From: an uncultured bacterium
Lineage (GTDB): Bacteria > Bacillota > Clostridia > Oscillospirales > Oscillospiraceae
Assembly: GCA_947364395.1 (NCBI GenBank)
Contig: CANASS010000032.1
Location: 1-25,366 of the forward strand
DNA length: 25,366 nt
Reading direction: 5' to 3'
Shown: positions 1-7,192 of the stretch, one piece after another
Position numbering within the stretch: the stretch's first letter is position 1
How the letters are laid out: every line of letters starts with the position of its first letter
Made by a program: the position numbers and the translations under genes
The notes under the pieces: generated by a model
The model's input: only the letters and a program-made list of their open reading frames with translations
Database searches by the model: none
What the model was told of the DNA's origin: nothing

Positions 1-342
1 GACGACTTCTACATCTGGTCGGGCAACGACGACCAGGTGGTGCCCATGATGGCCCTGGGGGCCAAGGGCGTGATCTCGGTGGCCTCCAACATCGTCCCCG
101 AAGTGATGGTGAAGATGAGCCACCTCTGCCTGGAAAACGATTTCGCCGCCGCCTCTCAGCTGCAAATCCAGTACATGGACCTGATCGACGCCCTGTTCAC
201 CGAGGTCAACCCCATCCCCATCAAGGCCGCCATGAACCTGCTGGGCCAGGAGGCGGGCCCCCTGCGCCTGCCCCTGTGCGACATTTCGGATAAAAATCTG
301 GAGGTCCTGCGCCAGGCCATGACTCGGGCGGGCCTGTTGTAA
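1..342 (+). CDS. dapA: 4-hydroxy-tetrahydrodipicolinate synthase, C-terminal part (5' end outside window)
   Basis: The frame is open from base 1 and ends with TAA at 340-342, leaving 113 residues of the C-terminus. The product condenses pyruvate with aspartate semialdehyde in the first committed step to diaminopimelate and lysine, in the cytoplasm. The visible part has the family's late-barrel and helical features: SGNDDQVVPMMALGAKGVIS, then SNIVPEVM, and NPIPIKAAMNLLG near the end. The catalytic lysine and tyrosine lie upstream of the window and cannot be checked. dapB follows after 10 bases in the same direction, which supports the call and suggests a dapAB operon. Confidence 0.95.
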   Translation, partial: DDFYIWSGNDDQVVPMMALGAKGVISVASNIVPEVMVKMSHLCLENDFAAASQLQIQYMDLIDALFTEVNPIPIKAAMNLLGQEAGPLRLPLCDISDKNLEVLRQAMTRAGLL

Positions 343-352
343 GGGTGGCGTC

Positions 353-1123
353 ATGCAAAAGATAATCATTTCCGGCTGCTGCGGCCACATGGGCCGGGTG
401 GTGGCGGACATCTGCGGCAGCGACCCGGATGTGGAAATCGCGGCGGGCATCGACCTCCTGACCCAGCCCATGGAGGGTTTCCCGGTGTTCGCCACCCCCG
501 CCGCCTGCCACGTGGAGGCGGACGCGGTCATCGACTTCTCCCATCCCGCCGCCCTGGGCGGGCTGCTGGACTTCTGCACAGGGCGCAGACTGCCCATCGT
601 GCTGGCCACCACCGGCTATTCAGAAGAGCAGCTGGCCCAGATCAGCGAGGCGGCCAAGACCATCCCCCTGTTCCGCTCCGCCAACATGTCGCTGGGGGTC
701 AACGTGCTGATGGATCTGGTGCGCCGGACCGCCGCCCTGCTGGGGGAGGACTTCGACGTGGAGATCGAGGAGCGCCACCACCGCCGGAAGCTGGACGCCC
801 CCAGCGGCACCGCCCTGATGCTGGCGGACGCCGCCGCCTCCGCCCTGCCCTATGGGACGGAATACGTCTACGATCGCCACAGCGTCCGCAAGCCCAGGGA
901 CCGTCGGGAAATTGGCGTCTCCTCTCTCCGGGGAGGCACCATCGTGGGGGACCACACCGTGGTGTTCGCCGGACGGGATGAGGTGATCGAGCTGTCCCAC
1001 CACGCCGCCAGCCGGGAGGTGTTCGCCGCAGGCGCGGTGAAGGCGGCCAAATTCCTGGCCTCTGTGGATGAACCAGGGCTGTACGACATGTCCCACCTCA
1101 TCGCCAAAGACCGGGGAGAGTGA
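353..1123 (+). CDS. dapB: 4-hydroxy-tetrahydrodipicolinate reductase
   Basis: The 256-residue product reduces the DapA product with NAD(P)H to tetrahydrodipicolinate, the second step of the diaminopimelate pathway. The N-terminal Rossmann loop GCCGHMG is at residues 8-14. The family signature with the catalytic histidines (HH, 142-143), lysine 146 and DAPSGT (148-153) is intact. Length is typical of the family. The ATG at 353 is 10 bases after the dapA stop and has only a weak GGGTGG ribosome binding site, so translation may be coupled to dapA. The later steps (dapL and dapF) are encoded about 19 kb away on the other strand. Confidence 0.97.
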   Translation: MQKIIISGCCGHMGRVVADICGSDPDVEIAAGIDLLTQPMEGFPVFATPAACHVEADAVIDFSHPAALGGLLDFCTGRRLPIVLATTGYSEEQLAQISEAAKTIPLFRSANMSLGVNVLMDLVRRTAALLGEDFDVEIEERHHRRKLDAPSGTALMLADAAASALPYGTEYVYDRHSVRKPRDRREIGVSSLRGGTIVGDHTVVFAGRDEVIELSHHAASREVFAAGAVKAAKFLASVDEPGLYDMSHLIAKDRGE

Positions 1124-1194
1124 CCACGGACGCCTGGAAACAGCTCCCCCCAACTGGCGGGGGCTTGCGGTGCAAAACGTAAGGAGGCTTTTAA

Positions 1195-1410
1195 ATGCCC
1201 TACATATCAGTGGAGAGCGGCGCGCTTTCCGACGCGCAAAAGGCGGAGCTGATTTTGCGCCTGACACAAACCGCCTCTGAGGTCATGCGCGTCCCCCAGG
1301 AATTCTTTACCGTCACGATCAAGGAACTGCCCGACCAGAATTTCGGCATCGGAGGCAGGACCATCGACAAGGTAAAGGCGGAGTATATCCAGAAGCACCA
1401 ATCAATCTGA
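1195..1410 (+). CDS. 4-oxalocrotonate tautomerase family protein
   Basis: This small protein of 71 residues begins MPYISVESG. Removal of Met would expose the N-terminal Pro that acts as catalytic base in the tautomerase superfamily. An arginine at 31 and the beta-strand FFTVTIKELP match the 4-OT fold, which forms oligomers of ~60-70-residue subunits. An AAGGAGG ribosome binding site at 1180-1186 fixes the ATG start. The gene lies 71 bases after dapB in the same direction and a strong terminator follows, so it is probably the last gene of a dapA-dapB unit or has its own unseen promoter. The true substrate cannot be told from sequence; many genomic homologues have unknown physiological roles. 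Confidence 0.85.
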   Translation: MPYISVESGALSDAQKAELILRLTQTASEVMRVPQEFFTVTIKELPDQNFGIGGRTIDKVKAEYIQKHQSI

Positions 1411-1415
1411 ATGAA

Positions 1416-1457
1416 AAACGGGACCGCGTTCGCGGTCCCGTTTCCTTTTCTCTTTTT
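1416..1457 (+). terminator. Rho-independent terminator after the tautomerase gene
   Basis: A perfect 13-bp stem (AAACGGGACCGCG at 1416-1428 with its complement at 1431-1443, closing loop TT) is followed by a T-rich tract to 1457. It lies 5 bases after the tautomerase stop codon. Confidence 0.93.
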
Positions 1458-1460
1458 GAG

Positions 1461-1776
1461 CTTCCGTTACCATGTGGTAACCTTTCAGCTCATAATTTCC
1501 TTCCGTCAGCGGGCTAAAGCTCTTTTTCGCTTCCTTTTTCTTTCAAGAAACCGGTCTCCCTGCCAGCAGGCTTCCGTTACCGTGCGGTAACCTTTCAGCT
1601 CACAATTTCCTTGCGTCAGCGGGCTAAAGTTCTTTTTCGCTTCCTTTTTCTTTCAAGAAACCGGTCTCCCTGCCAGCAGGCTTCCGTTACCGTGTGATAA
1701 CCTTTCAGCTTGCAATTTCTTTCCGTCAGCGAGCTAAAGTTCTTTTTCGCTTCCTTTTTCTTTCAAGAAAAAGGAA
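1461..1776. repeat. Three tandem 110-bp intergenic repeats ending in a palindromic element
   Basis: Units start at 1461, 1571 and 1681 (each begins CTTCCGTTAC). They are nearly identical over 110 bases, with the third truncated at about 1770. Each unit carries a short hairpin (GTTACC...GGTAAC at 1466-1481, 1576-1591, 1686-1701), a conserved CTTTCAGCT, and a TTCTTTTTCG-TTCCTTTTTC-TTTCAAG segment. The last copy completes a perfect palindrome at 1751-1776: TTCCTTTTTCTT, centre TC, AAGAAAAAGGAA. This palindrome lies 11 bases beyond the tyrS stop codon. No reading frame looks coding. A related segment occurs at 19926-19968. Confidence 0.9.
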
Positions 1777-1786
1777 GAAGTGCTCT

Positions 1787-3019
1787 TCAAGCCAGCACAG
1801 CCCGGTGGAACACCTTTTTGCCCTTCTTGACGATGACGCCCTCTCCGGCAAATTTCTCCATGGGGAACTGGGCGGCGGGGTCGCTCACTTTCTCATCCGC
1901 CACAGCGATTCCCCCCTGCTGAACGAGCCGCCGGGCCTCGCCATTGGAGGCGGCCAGCCCGCACTTCACCAACAGGGTCAGCGCCCCGATGGAACCGCCG
2001 TTGAAATCGCCTTCGGACAGGGTGGTGGACGGCATGTCCGCCGCGTCCCCGCCGCCCGCGAACAAAGCCCTGGCGGCGGCCTGAGCCTTGTCCGCCTCCT
2101 CCCTGCCGTGGACCATGCTGGTCAGCTCCCAGGCCAGAATCTCTTTGGCCTGATTGAGCTGGGCGTCCTTCCAATGGTCCATCTCGTCAATCTGCTCTAG
2201 GGGCAGGAAGGTGAGCCAGCGGATGCACTTCATCACGTCCGCGTCCCCCACGTTGCGCCAGTACTGGTAGAAGTCGTAGGGGCTGGTCTTATTGGGGTCC
2301 AGCCACACGGCGTTGCCGGCGGTCTTGCCCATCTTGTTGCCCTGGGAGTCGGTGAGCAGGTTGATGGTCATGCAGTGGGAATCCTTGCCCAGCTTGCGGC
2401 GGATCAGCTCGGTGCCCCCCAGCATGTTGGACCACTGGTCGTTGCCGCCGCACTGGAGGTTGCAGCCCACCGTCTGGAACATGTGGTAGAAGTCGTAGGA
2501 CTGCATAATCATATAGTTGAATTCCAGGAAAGACAGCCCCTTCTCCATGCGCTGCTTGTAGCAGTCCGCCCGGAGCATGTTGTTCACCGAGAAGCAGGCC
2601 CCCACCTCCCGGAGCAGGTCGATATAGTTGAGGTTCAGCAGCCAGTCGGCGTTGTTCAGCATCATGGCCTGGCCGGGGCCGTCGCCGAAATCAATGAACC
2701 GCTCCATTTGGTGCTTGAAACACTGGGCGTTGTGGTTGATGTCCTCCCGGCTGAGCATCTTGCGCATATCAGTGCGCCCAGAGGGATCGCCGATGGTGGT
2801 GGTGCCGCCGCCAATGAGGGCAATGGGCTTATTGCCCGCCTGCTGAAGCCGCTTCATCAGGGTGAGGGTCACAAAGTGGCCCGCCGTCAGGCTGTCCGCC
2901 GTGCAGTCGTAGCCGATATAAAAGGTGGCCTTGCCGTTGTTGATGAGGTTTTTGACCTCGTCCTCGCTGGTGACCTGGGCCACTAGGCCACGGGCCACGA
3001 GTTCGTCGTAAATTGTCAT
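1787..3019 (-). CDS. tyrS: Tyrosyl-tRNA synthetase
   Basis: The 410-residue class I synthetase charges tRNA-Tyr. The Rossmann domain holds YIGYDCTADSLTAGHFV (residues 34-50), GGGTTTIGDPSGR (70-82), a tyrosine-binding region around 165-195 with QCGGNDQW, and a KMSKS-type loop KMGKT (229-233). An S4 RNA-binding domain occupies about 343-405. The HIGH-type motif reads TAGH: threonine stands at residue 45, where bacterial TyrRS usually has the first histidine, while H48 is kept. Start ATG at 3019 has a GGAGAGA site 7 bases upstream. The gene stands alone under its own promoter and tyrosine T-box leader, so charged tRNA-Tyr should repress it. Confidence 0.97.
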   Translation of the reverse strand: MTIYDELVARGLVAQVTSEDEVKNLINNGKATFYIGYDCTADSLTAGHFVTLTLMKRLQQAGNKPIALIGGGTTTIGDPSGRTDMRKMLSREDINHNAQCFKHQMERFIDFGDGPGQAMMLNNADWLLNLNYIDLLREVGACFSVNNMLRADCYKQRMEKGLSFLEFNYMIMQSYDFYHMFQTVGCNLQCGGNDQWSNMLGGTELIRRKLGKDSHCMTINLLTDSQGNKMGKTAGNAVWLDPNKTSPYDFYQYWRNVGDADVMKCIRWLTFLPLEQIDEMDHWKDAQLNQAKEILAWELTSMVHGREEADKAQAAARALFAGGGDAADMPSTTLSEGDFNGGSIGALTLLVKCGLAASNGEARRLVQQGGIAVADEKVSDPAAQFPMEKFAGEGVIVKKGKKVFHRAVLA

Positions 3020-3053
3020 AAAAATCTCTCCTTTTTTATTTTCGGAACAGAAA

Positions 3054-3318
3054 GCCCTCTGTCCCTAGGGACAGAGGGCGAAAAACTCGCGGTACCACCT
3101 CTGTTTTGCCGCTCCCTCACAGAAACAGCCTCAGGGAGTCCCCAGCAGGACCCCGGCGCTGTACCGGGCGCACCCGTCCGGCCCTACTGGTGAAAATGGA
3201 AAACCCGTTCAGGCGGCCGCTCCGAGGGGTATTCGCCGCCGTCTCCTCTCCCCCTTCCACCAAACCGGGGGCTCTCTGGGCAGGAAAACAACGGTTACTG
3301 GTCCTCATCTACACATTG
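3054..3318 (-). promoter_or_regulatory. Tyrosine-specific T-box riboswitch leader of tyrS
   Basis: On the minus strand the leader ends with the conserved T-box core (GGTGGTACCGCG, positions 3099-3088). A terminator stem of 12 bp follows (3054-3065 with 3068-3079) and then a short T tract. The T-box bulge reads UGGU (3097-3094), whose last base would pair with the A discriminator of tRNA-Tyr. Upstream, stem I shows AGAGAG followed by a GGTTTGGTGG apical segment. A GAATACC specifier loop contains the tyrosine codon UAC at 3231-3229. Uncharged tRNA-Tyr would favour the antiterminator and raise tyrS expression. The leader fills the gap between the tyrS promoter and gene. Confidence 0.93.
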
Positions 3319-3323
3319 ACAGG

Positions 3324-3352
3324 ATGATATCACAATAAACACAGTTTGTCAA
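3324..3352 (-). promoter_or_regulatory. Sigma-A promoter of tyrS
   Basis: On the minus strand TTGACA (3352-3347), a 17-base spacer and TATCAT (3329-3324) form a near-consensus promoter just ahead of the T-box leader. The -35 box lies only 7 bases after the HAD phosphatase stop codon. No terminator separates them, so read-through from the recN operon into tyrS is possible. Confidence 0.85.
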
Positions 3353-3359
3353 ACTCTTT

Positions 3360-4151
3360 TTAGGCGGGCAGCAGCCCGAAATGCCGCAGGGCCTGGGATA
3401 CTCCGTCCTCCTCCACCCCGCCGGTGACATAGTCCGCCATGGCCTTCACCTGCTCGTCCCCATTGCCCATGGCCACGCCAATCCCGGCCTCCCGGAGCAT
3501 GGACATGTCGTTCTCCCCGTCGCCGAAGGCCATGACCTCCTCCGGGGCGAAGCCGTACCGCTCCATGGCCGCCCGGAGGCCCACCCCCTTGCCCCCGTCC
3601 CGGGGCAGGATGTCCACCCCCAAGGGGTGCCAGCGGGTGTGGGTGCACCCCGGCATGGCGTCCAGGAAGATATTCTCCTCCTCGGGAGGCACAAAGGGGA
3701 CAAACTGGTACACCTTCATCTCCAGCAGCTTTTCCAGCGGGCAGACGGGGTAGACCTCGGTGTGAAGGAACTCATAGATCTCCCGCACCCGGTCGTTGAC
3801 CTGGGTGAGCCAGCTCTCCCCGTTTCCCTCCAGCAGAACAGGGAAGGAGGGGTGGTCCAGCAGCACCTGATAGGCCCCCCGCATGTCCTCCAGGGAGATG
3901 GGCGCGTCCCGGAACGCCGTGCCGTCCCCGTCGCAGCAGAACTGCCCGCCCAGGGTCACATAGCCGTCGAACCGCGCCCCCCGGAGCATCCCGGTGCGCT
4001 CCAGGTCCTGGAGGGCCCGGCCCGTGCTGAGGAAGATCTTGACCCCCCGCGCCCGCAGGGCGGCCAGGTCCTCCCGCACCCGGTCGGACAAAAACTTCTG
4101 CCGGAAGGACACCAGCGTCCCGTCCACGTCAAAAAACGCCGCTTTTATCAT
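3360..4151 (-). CDS. HAD-superfamily (Cof-type) phosphatase
   Basis: The 263-residue protein belongs to the Cof/IIB class of haloacid dehalogenase phosphatases, which dephosphorylate small metabolites such as sugar phosphates; its substrate is unknown. Motif I is DVDGT (residues 8-12, nucleophile D8, acid D10), motif II STG (42-44), the motif III lysine lies in GGKG near 188, and motif IV is GDGENDMSML (210-219). The region 65-180 between motifs is the IIB cap. The ATG at 4151 overlaps the recN stop as ATGA, indicating translational coupling. The open frame continues upstream to 4382 but that part is recN in another frame. It is probably the last gene of the long operon. Confidence 0.9.
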   Translation of the reverse strand: MIKAAFFDVDGTLVSFRQKFLSDRVREDLAALRARGVKIFLSTGRALQDLERTGMLRGARFDGYVTLGGQFCCDGDGTAFRDAPISLEDMRGAYQVLLDHPSFPVLLEGNGESWLTQVNDRVREIYEFLHTEVYPVCPLEKLLEMKVYQFVPFVPPEEENIFLDAMPGCTHTRWHPLGVDILPRDGGKGVGLRAAMERYGFAPEEVMAFGDGENDMSMLREAGIGVAMGNGDEQVKAMADYVTGGVEEDGVSQALRHFGLLPA

Positions 4152-5848
4152 GCTTTCTTTTTCGCTCCTGTTTTGTATTGTTCCGCCGTAGCCAGCAGCT
4201 CCTCCGCCCCCTCCAGCATGACGGCGGTGGCCTGCCCCCCGCTGAGCCGGGCCAGCTCCTCCCGTCGCTGGGCCCGGTCCAGCCGCTCCACCTTTGTAAA
4301 GGTGCGGCCCTTCGTTTCTCCCTTTTCCACGGAGAAATGCACGTCCCCCATGGCGGCGATCTGGGGCAGGTGGGTGACGCACAGCACCTGACGGCCCCGG
4401 GATACCTGAAACAGCTTTTGGGCCACCTTCACCGCCGCCCGGCCGGACACCCCGGTGTCCACCTCGTCGAAGATGAGGGTGGTGACCTGCTCCGTCTCCG
4501 CCAGCACGTTTTTCAGCGCCAGCATGATCCGGGACAGCTCGCCGCCGGAGGCGATCTTGTTGATGGGCTTCAGCGCCTCCCCCACGTTGGCGGACATGAG
4601 AAAGCGCACCGTATCCATGCCGGTGGCGTCCATGCCGCCGGGGGCGTCCTTGGGGGCGAACTCCACCTGGAACTGGACCTTGGGCATGTCCAGCGCCTTC
4701 AGCTCGGACTGGATGCGTCCCGCCAGCTCCTCCGCAGCCTTATGCCGCCGGGCGGACAGCTTCTCCCCCAGTTTCACCGCCTGGGCCTGCGCCTTTTCCA
4801 GTTCCTTGTCCAGCTGGTTCATCCGGTCCTCGGAAAACTGGATGGCGTCCAGCTCCTCCCGGCACCTGTCCAGGTAGGTCAGCATCTCCCCCACCGTGCC
4901 GCCGTACTTCTTCTTCAGCCGGTACAGCCGGTCCAGCCGCTCTTCGATCTCGTCCAGCTCCCCGGGGTAGAAGTCCAGCGTCCCCCGCAGGTCCCGGACC
5001 AGCTCCGCCAGATCGTCCGTGTCGCAGCGCAGCCGCTCCGCTTTTTCCGACAGCTCCTTCAGATCGGGGCTGTATTTCCCCCCCTGGGACAGGCGGTTTT
5101 CCGCCTCCATCAGCAGGGATACCGCCCCCTCGCCCTCCTCGCCGCCGGTGAGGGCCTGCCACGCCCCGTCCACGGCGCCGGTGAGCCGCTCGGCGTTGCG
5201 CAGCACCTCCCGGCGCTGGGACAGCTCCTCGTCCTCGCCCTCCCGCAGCTCCGCCTTCTCCAGCTCCTCGATCTGGTAGGTGAGGGTGTCCAGCCGCCGG
5301 GCCTTCTCACCATCGTCCATCTGGAGCTTTTCCCGCTCCCGGCGCAGGTCCCGGACCTGGCCGTAGGCCGCGGAAAATGCCTCCAGCTCCTTTTCCGTCC
5401 GGCCAAAGCTGTCTAAGTAGCCCAAATGGCACTCCTCGTCCAGCAGCTGCTGGCCGTCGTGCTGGCCGTGGACGTTCACCAGCTGCTGGCCCAGTTCCCG
5501 CAGCTGGGTGACCAGCAGGGGCCGCCCGTTCACCCGGCAGGCGTTTTTGCCGTCCGCCTGGATGGTCCGCTCAATGAGCAGCTCCCCGTTCTCGTCGGGG
5601 CCCGCGCCCTGCTCCTCGAACCAGGGCAGGGAGGGCAGGTCCCGGAACAGGGCGGACACCCGGGCGGTCTTGCTCCCGGTGCGGATCAGGTCCCGGCTGG
5701 TGCGCTCCCCCATGATGGCCCCAATGGAGTCGATGACGATGGATTTGCCCGCGCCGGTCTCGCCGGTGAGGACATTGAACCCCTGGTCAAAGGTGATGTC
5801 CGCCTGGGAGATCACCGCGATGTTCTCAATATGCAATAAACTGAGCAC
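4148..5848 (-). CDS. recN: DNA repair protein RecN
   Basis: The 566-residue SMC-like ATPase is recruited early to DNA double-strand breaks. Walker A is GETGAGKS (29-36). A long charged coiled-coil region occupies about 150-400. The C-terminal head has the ABC signature ASGGELSR (~433-440) and Walker B LIFDEVDTGVSG (~458-469), followed by the D-loop/H-loop region VTHLPQIAA. Length matches the family (~550-570). The start is GTG at 5848 with GAGGGAA just upstream; the argR stop is 6 bases before. The argR-recN order is conserved in Gram-positive bacteria. Its stop overlaps the start of the HAD gene by 4 bases. Confidence 0.97.
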   Translation of the reverse strand: MLSLLHIENIAVISQADITFDQGFNVLTGETGAGKSIVIDSIGAIMGERTSRDLIRTGSKTARVSALFRDLPSLPWFEEQGAGPDENGELLIERTIQADGKNACRVNGRPLLVTQLRELGQQLVNVHGQHDGQQLLDEECHLGYLDSFGRTEKELEAFSAAYGQVRDLRREREKLQMDDGEKARRLDTLTYQIEELEKAELREGEDEELSQRREVLRNAERLTGAVDGAWQALTGGEEGEGAVSLLMEAENRLSQGGKYSPDLKELSEKAERLRCDTDDLAELVRDLRGTLDFYPGELDEIEERLDRLYRLKKKYGGTVGEMLTYLDRCREELDAIQFSEDRMNQLDKELEKAQAQAVKLGEKLSARRHKAAEELAGRIQSELKALDMPKVQFQVEFAPKDAPGGMDATGMDTVRFLMSANVGEALKPINKIASGGELSRIMLALKNVLAETEQVTTLIFDEVDTGVSGRAAVKVAQKLFQVSRGRQVLCVTHLPQIAAMGDVHFSVEKGETKGRTFTKVERLDRAQRREELARLSGGQATAVMLEGAEELLATAEQYKTGAKKKA

Positions 5849-5854
5849 GTTCCC

Positions 5855-6322
5855 TCACCCCTCCAGCATGGATTCGATCTCCCTGGCCAGCGCCTCCGCC
5901 ACCTGATTGGTGCGCATGATGAGGATGACAGTGTCGTCCCCCGCCAGGGAACCCACCAGCCCCTCCAGCTCCATGCCGTCCAGGGCGGCCCCGGCGGCGG
6001 GGGCCAGACCGGGCATGGTCTTGACCACCACGATGTTCTGGGCCACGTCGCAGGAGACGACCCCCTCTTTGAAAATGTTTTGCAGGCGGCCGGCGGCCGC
6101 CCGCCGGGGCGGCAGGGCGGCGGAGGCCACATAGTGGTAGCTCCCCCCCTCCCCCGGCTGCTTCACCAGATTCAGTTCCTTGATGTCCCGTGAAATGGTT
6201 GCCTGGGTGGCCCGGATGCCCCGCCGCCCCAGCTGGTCCAGCATCTGCTCCTGAGTCTCAATGTCCGCCTCCGCAATGATGCGCAGAATTTCCGCCTGTC
6301 GTTTGACCTTCAAACCGTTCAC
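5855..6322 (-). CDS. argR: Arginine repressor ArgR
   Basis: The 155-residue transcription factor senses arginine and represses arginine biosynthesis or activates catabolism as a hexamer. The N-terminal winged helix-turn-helix carries RATQATISRDIKEL (residues 37-50), the DNA-recognition segment typical of ArgR/AhrC. The C-terminal oligomerisation and arginine-binding domain holds GSLAGDDTVIL (124-134), whose aspartate pair binds arginine. The start is GTG at 6322, overlapping the nadK stop as GTGA. No arginine genes lie in the window, and I did not identify a clear ARG box, so its targets are elsewhere. Confidence 0.95.
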   Translation of the reverse strand: MNGLKVKRQAEILRIIAEADIETQEQMLDQLGRRGIRATQATISRDIKELNLVKQPGEGGSYHYVASAALPPRRAAAGRLQNIFKEGVVSCDVAQNIVVVKTMPGLAPAAGAALDGMELEGLVGSLAGDDTVILIMRTNQVAEALAREIESMLEG

Positions 6323-7185
6323 GCCTTTCCCAGCTTTTGATTGATGCGCTCATAAAAGCTCCGCCCAGTGAGCTTCACCATCTGGGTGGTCTGCCTGGAC
6401 CGGCGGCACTCCACCCAGTCCCCGGGCTGCACCCGGAACGCCCGTCCCCCATCCACCGACAGGTAGGCGGTCTTTTTGCTCCCCGGGGCCAGCCGCACCC
6501 CCACCGACCTGGCCGCGTCCAGCACAAAGGGCTTGGCGTGGAGGGAGTGGGCGCAGATGGGGGCGATGATAATATTGGCCGCCGTGGGCTCCACGATGGG
6601 CCCCCCCGCCGCCATGGAGTAGGCGGTGGACCCGGTGGGGGTGGACACCACGATGCCGTCCCCGGAGAAAGAGGAGATGGTCACCCTGTCCCCGGTGACT
6701 TCCAGGTCCAGCACGCGGGCCACCGCCCCCTTGGTGAGCACCGCGTCGTTCAGGGCCTGCTGGTCAAACACCCGCCGCCCCTCCCGGCGGACGGTAACGT
6801 CCAGCATCATCCGCCGCTCAATGCCGAACCGCCCTCCGGCCAGACGGGCCAGCAGGGACAGCTCCCCGTGCTCCAGCTCCGCCATAAAGCCGATGCTGCC
6901 CAGGTTCACCCCCAGGATGGGGATATTCCGGGCGTTGGCCTCGTGGGCGGCGTGGAGAATGGTGCCGTCCCCGCCGAAACACACCAGCACGTTGGCGTCC
7001 TCCAGCTCCTCCTCGATCTGGCCCAGCGCCGCCCCGGCGGGCAGGTCCAGACGGCTGCCCTGGTCCACCTCGAAGGGGAGGCAGATGGCGGTCTGGGCCC
7101 CGGCGTTTTCCAGGATGCGCTGGGCGGCCTGGGCCGCCCGCAGCCCCCGGTCCCGGTAGGGGTTGGGGCACAGCACAATTTTCAT
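6319..7185 (-). CDS. nadK: NAD kinase
   Basis: The 288-residue cytoplasmic enzyme phosphorylates NAD to NADP. Diagnostic motifs are GGDGTILHAA (71-80), NLGSIGFMAE (94-103), LNDAVL (145-150, usually with an NE pair; here ND) and the glycine-rich SGDGIVVSTPTGSTAYS (174-190). Length is typical of bacterial enzymes. The start ATG at 7185 follows the tlyA stop by 7 bases with GAGGGAAGG just upstream. The tlyA-nadK-argR-recN order is the widespread Gram-positive arrangement. Confidence 0.96.
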   Translation of the reverse strand: MKIVLCPNPYRDRGLRAAQAAQRILENAGAQTAICLPFEVDQGSRLDLPAGAALGQIEEELEDANVLVCFGGDGTILHAAHEANARNIPILGVNLGSIGFMAELEHGELSLLARLAGGRFGIERRMMLDVTVRREGRRVFDQQALNDAVLTKGAVARVLDLEVTGDRVTISSFSGDGIVVSTPTGSTAYSMAAGGPIVEPTAANIIIAPICAHSLHAKPFVLDAARSVGVRLAPGSKKTAYLSVDGGRAFRVQPGDWVECRRSRQTTQMVKLTGRSFYERINQKLGKA

Positions 7186-7192
7186 CCTTCCC

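Noticed and set aside
1142..1165. Terminator between dapB and the tautomerase gene
   Set aside because: A short GC stem (CCCCC with GGGGG) is present but no T run follows, so it is unlikely to end transcription.
1461..1776. CRISPR array
   Set aside because: The repeats are directly adjacent 110-bp units with no unique spacers and no cas genes nearby.
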